A stretch of 64,000 nucleotides of DNA from Chrysaora quinquecirrha (taxonomy: Eukaryota; Cnidaria; Scyphozoa; Semaeostomeae; Pelagiidae): assembly GCA_014526335.1 (NCBI GenBank), contig JACTAT010000002.1, positions 4,177,832 to 4,241,831 on the forward strand, in the 5' to 3' direction. Both the position numbers and the translations under genes were made by a program. The notes below the pieces were generated by a model, which was given only the letters and a program-made list of their open reading frames with translations, searched no databases and was not told where the DNA came from. Below, one piece after another: positions 1 through 12,352 of the stretch (position 1 is the first letter of the stretch; the number at the start of each line of letters is the position of its first letter).

Positions 1-1941
1 AATGGTCTATTCAGTAAAATAGATTCGCTCGCAACCAATTACTCGTCGCATTCGACCATAGTTTGCATTGACTGCTACCTTGAAGACCGCTACCCCTTAA
101 AGAGTTTTCGGGCGCGCGGCCGCACCGCCCAGATCAGAGAATGCGCAATTGAGAGATCAGAGCTCAATTTCTGCGTCAGCTTTGAACGCTCTTTCACGCA
201 TCGGAAGTTAGGGAACCTCTGTGCGCTAGAAATCGCTCAAAATGAAAGCCGCCTGTAACCTATTACACGATCGCTTAGCGTCCAGCAATTCTAGTCTATA
301 GAAAGCTATGGAATGTAACCTGCTCATTTAAGTGCACAATATATATTAAAAGAAGATATCTTTCTTTTTGAGAGCGTCACGAAATCACGTTTCCTCCAGC
401 GCTGAGCCTGTCGTCAAGGCCCTTAAGACCAAGCCTGGACACACAATGTGAAAGACTGGTTTTCTTGGAAAAAGCCTGGGCAGTCTGATGGCGCGAACAG
501 GCTTTAGGATCTTTCCAACGTTGCTTGTTTCCGAGTAGCACAGTTTTCGGAAGGTTTTTCTGGTATGATTATGAAGAAAAAATATGAATTTAGAAACTAT
601 TATTTGGATGAGAAAGGAATCCTGGCGAACAAATAGCCAACCAAATGAATGAAAGTCATGTTTGGGAGATTTTGGTGCATGCCTAGGCCATCAATGCATT
701 GCGAAGCATCGTTTTACATAAATAACCCATTGAAGGGAGGGTTTTCGATGTCTGTCCGTGCCTAGGCCAATTCGGAAATAACTCAAAATTGCAAGAGTCA
801 ACAAATTCAGGAAAAGCTGAAAAACCAAATTTTGCTTTTATGAAACAGCCCTTCAAAGACAGCAAACAAGAGATGAAATAAACAAGATCTCGGGTCATCT
901 TTCTATGAAAAACCACATTTTCAAACCAACAGGCCTAAAGGGATAAAGAAGTTGACACGTGAAAGTTAATTAAAATTGTTTGGTTTCACCAAAATCATCG
1001 CCGTTAGTACCTTATGAAATACTGTAAAGCTCTTTGCACCAAAACGGATGGAGAGGTTTGGCCAGCAATGAACAGTAGATGGTTTTGTTTTCATTCATGT
1101 CGGACTTTCGGGTTCGGAAAGCAAAGTCCATTTTGGCTCATATCCTTTATGTATCCGTTAAAAGTATTTGCTTTGTGATCTAGGACGTTACAGGAGTTTA
1201 TCCAGGACTGGAGGCTAGGATTATTCCATGTCCTTACTCCTTCCACTGTACAGTAACCGTCCATTTTGTAATCTCTAATTTTAAGATTTTTCTGAAAGGC
1301 TCAGAACTTCAAGGCAAATTTCAAAAGCGTTTCCTCAGTCTATTGCAAAAACGACCAATCGAGCCTGAAGACATAGTACTGTACTCGGGCTTTCTAGACT
1401 TCTTTCATGCGTCGCTCGTAGCTTGTGCTCACTAGGCCAATTTTATATATTGGGCTCTCAAAAGAAAACGACTCATCATCTTTCCTCAAAAAACCCCCGA
1501 ACAAGATTTGAAAGCAATGTTCTGACTACATGAAACTTTGTCAGTCTAATTCTGCTATGATGGTTTGTTGCATTCTGCGAGTTACCATTGAGAAACCAAA
1601 ATTCTCATGAACCAATCAAATTGCAGCTTCGAAAAATACTGTGCTATGATTGGTGTCACGAAAAGTATGGGTTTTCCAATGTTTGTCAAAGTTAATAAGT
1701 TTCATGTCCCACTTTAGGCTCTCGAGTCAAGAAGAGGGCGACTTATGTAACAAGTCTAGGGTGTTATATGAAGCATACCTATGGACAATGATAGTAAGGG
1801 CTCTTCAAAGCTGCGCAACACCAATTTTTGCAGACAAACCTATCCGTCCAAATCAAGAAATCAACAAGAAACCTTGGACTTAAATGTCTCTGGGCGTGGA
1901 TTAAGAAGAATTGAGCGTCCTTTATGAAAATGATGCAATTA
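1..1941. other. Unannotated left flank, no gene recognised
   Basis: I see no exon, RNA gene or bounded repeat that I can defend here. The first 260 bases are richer in GC and CpG (for example ggcgcgcggccgc near 113) than the rest, which would fit a promoter or first exon of a gene lying outside the window, but no reading frame or splice signal supports this. Open frames are short (77 codons or fewer) and match nothing I know. Bases 1700-1745 carry a degenerate end of the TAGACT-type MITE family described below. Confidence 0.4.
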
Positions 1942-4089
1942 CCCTGGGTGCCAGACTCTCGAAATTAAAAAACGAGAGTCTGGTTCAGTGCGCCCTGACC
2001 TCGTTCCTGTGCAGACCGCCTGAACTCATTTGAAAGTTCTTCTTGCCAATTCCACTGACTGGACTACGACTGTACAAGGAGGAGTTCGTCTGAAACATAT
2101 GCTGGAGTTTGAGAGAGTTTTGTTTAAGATATTACATATACCATTGTCAAAGAATCATAATTACGGCACAAACAGATGGATTGACACGCTGGGTGATGGA
2201 TCGATGATTTAGAGCAGCGATGTGGCCAGACAGACGTTTCAACTGCATCCTTTTCCATCCAGCGTCTTTTCTAATACGGCCTAAGAGGAAGTATTCTGAT
2301 CGATGCAAAGAAAAATTTCAAAACTTTACAAGACCGAAATTGAACTTAAGGAAATTACGCAACAGCAACATGAAGTGAAATATATGAAAGCTGCACGTAG
2401 CAGATGAAATTTTAAATCACACACAGACATGCTAATTGGTTGATTAGATAATATCAAACTATTGTTGTAAACACAGTGCTTGGTGTCAGCACTGCACCAC
2501 CAAAAGTTGCTGAGTTGTTTCATTGAAGACGCTCAAATATTTTACACAAACTTGGATCATCCCACATCACCAATAGTTTTCTATTTAAAATAACATTTTA
2601 ACTTTTTGATAGTATATGTACAGTTAAACTCTTGATTTATGATTCTTTTATTTCATGGCACAATAACAAATACCACTACTTGACAGAATATGATTCAACT
2701 CAAGATACTATGAAAAAGCACTTGTTGGCAATTAGGGCATCCTTTGTAATACATTGTTTTCAAATAAAATAAGATGAAGGCAAAAATTGACAACATACAT
2801 AGGTACTATCTGTCAGGCTTAAAACAATGCACAATGCAATAATTAAGTTATAGTAAATGTTTTCAACGATAGTTCTTATTTATTCTTATTAAACAAAATG
2901 TTTTATAACTTTGCAGCAATTTCAGTTTTGTAGCAGTTTTATCTGACAGGGATTGCATGGTTCAGATAATGTTGTTTTACATGTATTGACTTTTTTCAGC
3001 ATTGACCATCTGTCATTGCACCTAACTTCTCAAATTGGGACATGATCATTGACTTGGTGCAATGTTAAAATTTTATCTAACTTGGTACTATTCTTTCTTT
3101 AATTTGAGCAATATGCCACTCCAAAGATTTTTGTGGCTTGTGTGTAAAAGAGAATTGTCTCTTGAGGGAAAATTTTGTGCAAACTAACAGATAATAAGTT
3201 AAAGTTATTTCAGAGAAATCAATTGAAATCTTTTTTATTTTCCACAAAGATCTCTTTTGAAAATGTGACATGCAGCAACTTGTGATAAATCTTTGCACCA
3301 GAAATGTATTCACTAAGATACCAGGGCACAGACATCAACATTTTCAGAAATTCGACAGAAATCTGCTCTCCAAACTTGAAGTTTGATCACTTAACAGATG
3401 GTAAAGATCATATGAGAAAACTAAAGGATGATTTGTAGTGCTTGACTAATAAGACCTAGTGTACATTCACATTATGCTCTTTGTAAACATTTCCTTGAGT
3501 TCTCTGATTTGTTGATGTCAGTTTGATCACTCTTAACAATGCCATGAAAATACTAGCACACTTTAGGAAACAACCCTTGCAGATATGATTAGTATGTACC
3601 AATTAAAATGTTTATATTTAGATGTGAACAGTTTCATCACAAATAACAAAGGCAGTATCACAACTACCACTGGTTTCTCCACGACAAGGCCTTACTTCTT
3701 TGCGAAGAGAGGCGCCGCCTGAAATATCAGTGATTTTCCAAAGCCAGTTGGCAATATGGCGAATGTGTCCTGTCTTTCAACAAACAAAGCTCCTAATGAT
3801 TTCAGCTGCTCTCTGTTGAGTTCCACAACATGAGGAAAAAACTCTTCGATAACAGCTTAAACTGCATCTTCGGACTTTGCGGCCGCCATTATCAATCGAC
3901 ATTCTCTTCTGTTCAGCGTTTTACACAGGAGGTTATTTCAAGTGCTGGACATTGTTTTACCATGACCTTTTGAACTTACAGAAATATGTATACTGGCTCC
4001 TTATTGGTCAAAACAGGCTCATCAGAACGAGGTCGGGGCGCACTGAACCAGACTCTCGTTTTTTAATTTCGAGAGTCTGGCACCCAGGG
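1942..4089. mobile_element. TIR DNA transposon-like element carrying a helicase fragment
   Basis: Two 65-bp inverted copies bound this segment: 1942-2006 and 4025-4089, differing at one position in my reading. Both begin CCCTGGGTGCCAGACTCTCG when read inward, and each arm contains its own small palindrome (CCAGACTC paired with GAGTCTGG). A TA dinucleotide flanks each side (1940-1941 and 4090-4091), fitting a TA target duplication. The interior holds a minus-strand RecQ-like helicase fragment at 3625-3889 and otherwise AT-rich sequence without recognised coding capacity. No transposase was found, so this copy is probably non-autonomous or decayed. Some eukaryotic DNA transposons carry superfamily II helicase genes, but I cannot assign a superfamily from this copy. 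Confidence 0.75.
3625..3889 (-). pseudogene. RecQ-like helicase N-terminal fragment (broken)
   Basis: Read on the minus strand from an ATG at 3889, the frame gives MAAAKSEDAV, then a TAA stop, then about 50 residues that look like the start of a RecQ-type superfamily II helicase. LNREQLKSL resembles the Q-motif region; ILPTGFGKSLIFQ is a Walker A (motif I). After a second stop the same frame continues with VVVVILPLLFVMK, which resembles motif Ia. Motif II (DEAH-type) and later motifs are absent. At least two in-frame stops make it non-functional as read. The second stop could instead lie beyond a splice donor (GAA|GTAAGG), but frame continuity into motif Ia argues against that. The fragment lies entirely inside the inverted-repeat element 1942-4089. 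Confidence 0.6.
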
Positions 4090-4374
4090 TACGCCCAATC
4101 AAAGGATTCTCCAGGAACCATTTTCCTCACCATAATTTCAAATTTCAAACACCTTATATGAAATCACTCAATGAAGGGAAATCCAATTTTCGCAGCCAAG
4201 TGATAATATAGTGAATAAGCGTACTTGAAAGTTTTCTTAACCTTTTAGAAAACCTGCGAGACGATCACGCAAGTTCTTCACAACACCACAACATGAAAAC
4301 AAAATGAGTTGGGCAGCCATTTTAAAAACGGCGACTGCAATATCCAATAGTCGATTAATTGTAAAAGTTGAAAA

Positions 4375-4513
4375 GACTTATGTCGAATTCGTGAGTCGTA
4401 GTTATCGTTGTTGAAATGAATCGCTTGGTCTGCCGAAAACCAGTTTGAGCGACCTCGGTTTGGTGTTAGCCTCGGTTTGGTGAGCGATATCTGGGACTCA
4501 GGTAGTAAGTCTA
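4375..4513. mobile_element. hAT-type MITE, TAGACT family
   Basis: The left end reads AGACTTATGTCGAATTCG and the right end, reverse complemented, AGACTTACTACCTGAGTCCC. The arms agree over the first bases and again around the GTTATCG/GATATCG block. It belongs to the same family as the copies at 5311, 7060, 11926, 12057, 26715 and 63270. There is no coding capacity. Family assignment rests on the terminal word; the 8-bp duplication was seen clearly only at the 5311 copy. Confidence 0.5.
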
Positions 4514-5250
4514 TAAGAAGGATTTCTTTCTTTAAGTCTTTTCAAATGTCATTCCCCCATTAATTTATCTGACATAGAAATAATGATCAGAAATCGACCC
4601 AAAATAAAAATCAAAGCCCTAAGAGACAAGTACTTCGCAGAGTCGAGATATATTGGAAAATACTTTTTTATTCAGTGGGTAGTTTTAGCTACTCAGAATT
4701 ATAGAACGTTTTCTTCGTGTGGCTTATGGCTGGATCGTTCTCCAAATAAACGCCCCAATTTTTTAGTCTTTTATAGTCGATTTGAGTCATTATACATATA
4801 TACTTAGTTACTATATTTGATTCATTATGTATATAACTGTCTGTCATCTTCATCTTTTGTTTGCTCGTTTTTCGACTTTTTGAACTTGGAATACATCTTT
4901 GAATGCATTAAATGGACGTTTGAAATGTGAGCATTTTCATGAGCAAGTAAAACTGACGGTTTTAACAAAAGATTTTGTTGATTTTCTGGGAAGTGAGTGG
5001 GATCTGATATATTTTGGCAACAAACGCATTAGTTGAATACTGGCACACCCTTCTATCAAACCCATAACTAATGTTTACATTTCTTGGATAAATGATAGAC
5101 GAAATATTTAACGTTGCGTGATTTAAGACTCTTCAGACAAAAAAGATTATCATTTACCGTAATGTCCGTAAGGAAAAGTATTACTTGTCTCTACATATTG
5201 AAACGAATAGATTTCTTAAATCCGGTTTTCTTTTGGAACTTCCTAGTAGA
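4514..5250. other. Intergenic, nothing recognised
   Basis: AT-rich sequence with only short open frames and no bounded repeat that I could support. Confidence 0.4.
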
Positions 5251-5737
5251 GCAACCTCGTCCCCAGGGCGAATAGGCCTCTACGTGAAACTCCGCTGTCC
5301 ATATTCGACCCCAGACTTATTACCTTCCTCCCACTCTTTCGGAAACAGCTTCTAACAACAACAACAACATACAGCTGTTTCCTCAGAGTGAACAGCAAAC
5401 TAGCAACCTGTTGTTGTGGTTGTTCGGGTAGTTGTTGGTTGTTGTTTGCGAATAGTACGACTCGTGTAGTAAGTCTAATTCGACCATGGTATCGGCCATG
5501 CCTATGCGCTATTTGAGCTGGCTGTTCAAACAATAGATATTATGCCGTTTCTTCAAAATTTCGCACCAAAATAGGCCAGTGAGGCTCTTTGCATTTACTT
5601 TCTAAGAAGATCTGCTTTCGGAGTCTACATCTTGTTTTGGTCTCACAGCCAAATTTATGTGGCCGGTACCAGGGTCCAAATCGACTTGACGGTTGAGATT
5701 CGAGCTAATTCGATTTTGGGCCTGGGGACAAGGTTGC
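5251..5737. mobile_element. TIR element, GCAACCTCGTCCCCAGG ends
   Basis: The left end GCAACCTCGTCCCCAGG (5251) and right end CCTGGGGACAAGGTTGC (ending 5737) are inverted copies with one mismatch. A related copy lies at 25645-25760 and a short one at 33431-33535. This copy is interrupted by the hAT-type MITE at 5311-5477; the uninterrupted paralogue near 25690 shows the original junction. No protein is encoded. Confidence 0.6.
5311..5477. mobile_element. hAT-type MITE nested in another MITE
   Basis: The insertion starts CCAGACTTATTAC and ends GTAGTAAGTCTA, giving short inverted ends, and it contains AAC-repeat stretches. ATTCGACC occurs immediately left (5303-5310) and right (5478-5485). The related repeat at 25645-25760 carries the uninterrupted sequence with a single ATTCGACC. 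An empty-site paralogue therefore supports an 8-bp target duplication, the size typical of hAT transposons. The element is about 167 bp and non-coding. Confidence 0.7.
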
Positions 5738-6025
5738 CTTGTAGAGTTTCTTATTAGATTTCAGGAAACAGTGCTGCTAATTCTATACTGAAGATAGTTT
5801 CTTAAGTGAGTGCATAAAAAAGAGTGCGTAATAGTCGTTATGTCGTTGAGTAATGCATGCCAAGCAAAATCAATGTTTGCGAAGGAAAGACAAGGCAAAT
5901 TTTGATATAATCAAGCAAAAGCTTTTCGGCAAAATATCGTCATCAGTGCATATACAATTGTCGTTCTGTTACGCTCGGTTCTGTTAAATTATCCTCGCTT
6001 TAGAGAAGGAATAGCAGGTCTTTTC

Positions 6026-6058
<33 letters not shown>

Positions 6059-7059
6059 TAAACAGTAACAACAACATGAACAACAACAGCAACAACAAGA
6101 ATTTAAGCAAGTAGCAACGATGGTTGATGCTGACGTGAGAAGTCTAATGTGGATGGAAAACGTGATTTCAATTTTTGTCTTACTGTGGGCTCGCACTTTT
6201 AACCACAGACAAAAAACGTAAGCGTGATAAACCCAAAGCCAACAATAAATAGGGGCAAAGATTGATATCAAACCAACCGAACAACATGAACACAAAGGTT
6301 TTCAATATGCACTTGGATCCCTTTCGGAAGTTTTTCTGAAAGAATGCGCCAATCCTACTGCTTCGATAGGCAATTCAGAATGGATACTTGATTACACAGG
6401 ATGAAAACCCGTGTGGTCGACGCTATGTTTTCGCGCATTTTACACAAACATCGCGTCGTTTTATTATGTTGTTATGTAATCTAGGCTGATAATGTAGCTA
6501 CTTAGCGCATCTTCTTTGCCTTATATATGCTATATATGCTATGTAATCTTAACTTAGCTGGTCACGCAGAAATGCATCCGACGACGTAAATATTTGCCAA
6601 TATGGCGCACATCAAGTCGTCGATGCTATTTAGTTAGGTATCCCCAACGATTATGCTTATTACATACTGTATTGCTTTTTGAATATGAATACCCAATTTT
6701 TAGGCTCATTCCAGCAAAAGTTTGTCGAAACATCACAGACAAGCACCCTGACTTTGCGTGATCAGTAGTATTGACTAGCTTGGATTCCAAGCCTAGATTG
6801 ATCATTTACAAGAAATCTTAAAACCTCTACGAAGGAGAAAATAGAGAACCTACAGCCTCGCAGCTTCACGTTGATCGTTTCTCTAACAAGAGCAAAGTCC
6901 ACTTTAATTTTTCAACCGCAGCACAGCAAACTCCGTTACTGACTGTATAACATGACAGAGATGGTTGTTGTTGATGTTGTTGTGGAGGGTGAAATGTGTT
7001 CGAATATGCTTAATGCTAATAAGACATTTAATCAGATTGTTCAGAACTCGTGGCGGTCA
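5738..7059. other. Intergenic with an AAC-rich microsatellite
   Basis: An uninterrupted (CAA)n tract lies at about 6026-6057, with degenerate continuation to about 6100. The Cys-rich open frame on the opposite strand is a translation of this repeat and is not a gene. Nothing else is recognised. Confidence 0.55.
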
Positions 7060-7203
7060 TAGACTTACAACACGAGTCTCTAGTTTACGCTCCCATGGCG
7101 CTCCCCACTTTTGATCTTCGCTCCACGCTGAATATTGCAAAAAACAACAACAACAACAACAACACCAAGCAAAGTAAGTGGGAGGACTTATGTAGCGAGT
7201 CTA
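7060..7203. mobile_element. hAT-type MITE, TAGACT family
   Basis: Begins TAGACTTACAACACGAGTCT and ends with GAGTCTA at 7203. The interior contains the family's (AAC)n block (7144-7164) and CAAGCAAAGTAAGTGGG. The two 8-bp flanks are not identical (GGCGGTCA and GTTCATGA), so the target duplication has decayed or the ends are slightly misplaced. Confidence 0.55.
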
Positions 7204-10200
7204 GTTCATGAAAATCATGCCCTCGTTAATTATAAATTATGACAAATGAGGATCATGATGTTAAAAGAGGTAATAAGGTGTAATTCGGGCACAAGACTAG
7301 CTGACCTCTCTACTGTACCCAAGTTTCTTATTTGAATTGGCTAAACTTCAACTTTGATACACAAGGCTATCAATGTGAACAAGACATTGGAGCGAACTTA
7401 GGATATTTGATATGGTGCGTGGAGCAATTGAGTATATAGTCACACAAATCGAACATGAACTCAGCAGCTTCAACACCACACCCACTATTCAATTAAATCT
7501 TCAGTAAACTGAATACATAAAAAAAAGATTTTTTCGAACGCTAACTGCATTTTAAACCTTTCGTTGTGTAAGAACTTAACTGTCTTCAGTCACAATTAAC
7601 ATATTTAACTCCACTGTATGATAAAAATCTCAACCTCGCTAGATTTCTGTTTTATTAGAAATTTCGAGAAACAGAGAAGTGTGGCTAAGCATAAACCTGA
7701 TAGGCTGTCTGAATAGGAAAAACCCCTCGGGTAAGCTAACCTTGACATATGAGCCTAGCTGCGGACGCGCTACTGGGGCATTACTGTTTAACCAAAATTA
7801 CGCAACTTCAAATAGATGATAAATTGGAGGATAAATATATGTATGCACTGAGATTAAATTTTGGAGTTGATTTAAAATTTTTGATAAATTATCGGAAAGG
7901 CACTCCTTGCTTCCCCTTTATATCAGCGCGCTATGAACCTTGGAGATGAAAACACTTTTCCACCATTTGAGGATAATTTCGAAAACTTCTGAACACTTCT
8001 AGACAACTTTGCTTGAAATGTTGACATTTCGACTGGCCTAATTCTGTAATTGCTGACCATGCTATAGCAAACAATTTGTTAAACTGAGTTTTGATTTGAC
8101 AACTGCTTGCTACCTGCTGACATCGCGTCTGCTTCATGGCCCGCCGATGCGAAATAATTCAGATTAATTAAACGGAATGATAAATATTTTCCCAAGGGCC
8201 TTGCCAGGTTCTGTTGCTGAAATTTCGCTCGATAAAATGCAGAAATTTAAAAACGGAATAACGTTTTTCCTTTGTAAAGCCTTAGCTTACAATTCAACCA
8301 AAAAAAATTCATAGCGAAATGAACATTGTCTCTCGGGCACTTCAACTCAGACGCCCCAATACGAAGGCTGATAACTACAGAGTCAAGCTGAAATATTGTG
8401 CAACTTTATCATTTACATATGTATACAATTTCTCAAGAAAACCAAAAAGTTAATCGCGTAGGTTGTCTTTTCTATCAAGATAAGATGAGCGGAAGAGCTC
8501 GGAAAAATCCGCGTAAACTGGGCTTTGCCCTTGGAAGGGAAAACCCAAACAAGAAACAATTTTTTTGCGCAGATTTTTCGAAAGCAACCAAACTCAGACG
8601 ACTTTGGAACGGAAACCGAATGTATAATTCCATGAAATCAAAGGGAAAAGTTCGGTGAAAGTTAAAGGAAAATAAGGATCATGTTGTATGGAGTTTGTCA
8701 TGATAACGGAAGGGACTGGCAGCTATTAGACGCAAACTTAGAGCACCTACAAGAGATTCCGGTCTATAAGGTGTGAATTTTTGACACATTCAATTACATA
8801 ACAAACATTGAATATTTCCAGAAAAATTTGTTTTAGATAGGCTAACATAATACAGGTGTTTTTGTGCTCAAAATGTAAGAAAAATCTCCTCGATTTTATA
8901 ACCCGATAATGTCCTGGAAAGATCTCTAGAAGTAAACTTCAATAATTCATAAGCCTATGGATGCCTTTTGATTCTCTTGGTTGTTTAACTCCGTATAATG
9001 CTGTATAAAAAGGAAGTGAGGATTTGGGTCGTCTAATCTAGAATTACACTGATTTTAACTTGTCTGAAATATATGTACAGAAATTTCCTATACCCTGTGA
9101 AGGTTCATTTGCCGAAATACGTAGAGTCAATATAGACGCGGTCGAAATAAATCGTCACAAAAAGGTCCCACTAATGTCTATTTGCAATCCTAAAGGTGTG
9201 AAATAAATTTTAGATATTAAAACAATGAAAATGCTCTAACATAAAATGAACAAAGGAATTTCGAACCTTTTCGTAAAAAATTAAGACAAAATAGAAATAT
9301 CAGAAGATTATTGGGACTCACCTAAAACGTGGCTCGAAGCGGACAGGAATATGAAAAAGTATGCTGAAGATATCGATGATCTCCACATAATTTCAGCGAA
9401 AATTTAATACTATCTTTGTGAGTAATTCATCCGGCAGATAAAACTCAGGATTATTTGATAAATAAACGACTTATGATGCGCGTTTTTCAGTCTTTGATAA
9501 AACCAACGTTAGGTTATTGACTGCCCCTCTTGGCCTGACAAATCTCGGGCACTTCGGCGAGCAGTCTCGACTGTAAAGAACAATTCGCATGCAATCGCTG
9601 GTTAAGTACTATCACCTTGTCCTCTATTGTCAGCTGCCTGTAACTTGATAATTAGTGGTGACAGACTGCAAACCAAGATCCTGGGCAGCTTTGTCCCTTG
9701 ACCGAGAGTTTGCAGAATGATTTCCAGGGCTAAAAAGCCGCTTTTATGCTCGGGATATGCCCGCGCACATGAGCCATTACTCAGTCGGAAGTTTAGCCGG
9801 AAAAATGACAAATTCGGGGAAATGAGATGAGAAGAAATATATTGGAACGGTTGTGATTTTGAACAATTTGCAAACTTGTTTTGTAAGTAAACGGACACCC
9901 AAGGTCATTCAAATCAGAGTTTCGGTAATTTTCATTTTTTTATGCATACAACAGTCTATCAAACATAAAAAAATGTCCTATCATTTGTGAATGCCTTTGG
10001 ATTATTCGGGACACGGGATATTTCCAGAAAAAATCAAAGCGGTATTATGGAAATTTCTGGAATATGAAACGAAAAAGGATACCATTTTGGAATTTCGAGG
10101 AAAGGGTAGGTATTGTCAAAAAGCATATAGGGGATAAGGGATATAAATAATAATATTGGGAATAATTACTGTAGCTATTGGGGATATCGGATATTCGGCC

Positions 10201-11256
10201 CCCCTAACGGGGCGTCACTACAATCCTGTCGCAGAGGCTGCAATGCTGTCTTGATGTTAGATGCCTGCCCTACTCGGAAAAGTAAAGCATTTAGCTCACA
10301 AAAAATCACACGCGAATGTTTAAGTTAGCGTTTCATGTATCGAAAATAGCGTTTTCACTTCTCATGGATGAAATAGTATAGTGGCCTTTTGCGTTTTCAA
10401 AACCAGCCAATTACGGACGCTAAAGCCAACACCATCGCAAGATCGCAACTGTCCACATTTGTTTATTATGTGATATAATATTCTTTTCCTGGTAAAAACG
10501 TTAGTCAGAATATCTAATTAAAACGAAGACATGTACAGTATGTAGCCAATTACTATTAGAATGGATTACATACAGTAACTGGAAAGTCTAAAAGAACCCA
10601 TTTCCAAAGGCCATTAGGTCAGAAGGTCTTCCATGTGTTTTCACCATTTTCACTCATTCGGATATTTCAAGGGGTCAACCTCAGGGTGTGCGGCTGATAT
10701 CGTCAGCGGTTGCAGGGCACAGTGGCTGCTAGAGCCTTGAACGGAACATGGGAGGGCTTAATAATGATCAAGCCTATTGTATAAGAGGCTCATAGCTGCT
10801 CAAATATAAGCACAAAAAAGAGATCCCTCGAAGTTGCGTCTTCGTGTTTGAATCTTTTCGTGCTGATGACTCAAATGGTATATACTGAGCATACTGTAAA
10901 TTAAGAAGAATCTGAGTCCGTCACTTCACGTTTCTCTCTTTTTTTTGGTCCGAATTCCTTAAGCAAAGAAGAAACCCGATCCAACAGCTTCGGATTTGAT
11001 TTCCTCTTCCGGCCAGACACAATAGGCCTAAACTTTGTCAATTTCGATTGCTTTTCCTCATCTCCAAACACGTGCAAAGCCGCGCAAAGCCTTTCTCGTA
11101 AGGCATTGACGTTAGGTATGAAATCGATACAAGCCTTGTCGCAAAAGCTAAAAAATAACTGACCGCCAAGCGCTAGTTTTACAGGATTCTCTTATTACAC
11201 TGGGAAAGTATTTTTAGGAGGATTCTCTCTCTTTTAAAGAAGGGCGTGGTACATTA
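7204..11256. other. Intergenic, no gene supported
   Basis: Four kilobases without a gene I can support. Open frames at 8398-8658 (plus) and 9602-9898 (minus) are the longest; neither shows a motif, signal peptide or splice context that I recognise. Bases 10000-10210 carry short GGGATAT/GGGA-type internal repeats of unknown origin. Confidence 0.4.
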
Positions 11257-11636
11257 CACTCTTTTTTTTTATAAGAAACTAAGATTTTTGGTCAGTACTC
11301 AAAGTTTCTTAGTTTTGGGACAAATTTGGTACTGAAAGTTTCTTAGCAGTTTCTTAGAATCAAAATTTTTAAGTGCCAAAACGGGCAATTGACACTTAAA
11401 TTCTACAAATAGAAGAAGCAATACAATTCACGTTTACATCAGCTGTTTTTTCTGTCAAAATAGACACTTATGGTGCAACAAAAGTTTGTTTTCTCGATGC
11501 TTTATTTCTAATTCTAAAGATTCTTGAGACCTGCGAGTTTCTTACCATTTTTGGTCGAGTACTGAAAGTTTCTTAACCAATATTGATCTCAGTACTGAGT
11601 TTCTTATAAATGGGTTTCTTATAAAAAAAAATGAGT
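11257..11636. mobile_element. TA-flanked MITE, CACTC-TATAAG termini, word GTTTCTTA
   Basis: The left terminus is CACTCTTTTTTTTTATAAGA and the right end reverse-complements to ACTCATTTTTTTTTATAAGA. TA flanks both sides (11255-11256 and 11637-11638). The octamer GTTTCTTA or its complement recurs about eight times inside and continues the terminal TATAAGAAAC. The right end has two TTCTTATAA copies about 14 bp apart. It is non-coding; TA flanks suggest Tc1/mariner-type mobilisation (inference). Confidence 0.65.
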
Positions 11637-11925
11637 TACCATCTCTGCAAATTAGTGGAATCAATGACCTTGGACCTTACAACAAAAGGGAACCCTACTG
11701 ACATTGTGAATTCCTATGTAATTCTTTTTCAGAGGCCAAAAGTTGGTCAGCCTAGCCTCTCTTAGAAAAACAATGGAAATTTCGGAAATTATCTTCAAAA
11801 CTCCAAAGCATTGGCGTAATGTAATGTAAAAGTTTCCGTTAATTTTTAGTATTTTCCCAGGGTAGTAACTGCATTGATCATGTATACAAGGTACTTTGTT
11901 TTTTCCATACAAAGCCATTCCTGCC

Positions 11926-12203
11926 TAGACTTACTACAAGAGTTTATGCTGCCCCCCGACCTTTGATTTATCACTCCAACAGCCTGTGACGCGACACTCA
12001 CTGAGGGACTGTAACGAAACAACAACAACAACAACATCGAGCAAAGCAGTGGGACTGAGACTCACTACATTAGTCCTACTACTTCGCTCGATGTTGTTGA
12101 TGTTGTTTTCTACAATCGCTCAGTGTGGACAAATCAAAATGAGGGGAGCGTAAACTAGAGACTCGTGTCGTGAGTCTAGCAGTGGGACTCATGTCGTGTG
12201 TCC
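11926..12203. mobile_element. hAT-type MITE interrupted by a sibling MITE
   Basis: The outer element begins TAGACTTACTACAAGAG at 11926 and ends about 12203 (GGGACTCATGTCGTGTGTCC). It contains the family's AACAACAACAACATCGAGCAAAG block. A second copy of the same family (12057-12178) sits near its right end, flanked by an 11-bp direct repeat GCAGTGGGACT (12046-12056 and 12179-12189). Confidence 0.5.
12057..12178. mobile_element. Nested hAT-type MITE, TAGACT family
   Basis: Starts GAGACTCACTACATTAGTCC and ends GACTCGTGTCGTGAGTCTA, giving inverted ends of about 15 bp. It lies inside the older copy 11926-12203 of the same family. The flanking direct repeat GCAGTGGGACT is longer than the usual 8 bp, so the exact ends are uncertain by a few bases. 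Confidence 0.5.
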
Positions 12204-12352
12204 AACAAGATGAGGTTCCGCTCCAAGGAGAGGCCCCGACGGAGTTTTACAGGAGCAAGCATATGGGAGCAAGCTGCAGCTGTTCTATTTCTATCTTACT
12301 TACTAAGTCATTATATTTCAGAACCAGTGCTACCAATAATAATACTACAATA

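Noticed and set aside
5984..6295. Cys-rich 103-codon minus-strand frame
   Set aside because: The Cys run is the (CAA)n microsatellite read as TGT/TGC; not a cysteine-rich peptide gene.
8398..8658. 86-codon plus-strand basic frame (KNPRKLGFALGREN)
   Set aside because: Looks protein-like for about 40 residues but lacks splice context and any family resemblance.
9602..9898. 98-codon minus-strand frame in a less AT-rich stretch
   Set aside because: No recognisable motif, no splice-site support, no similarity I can name.
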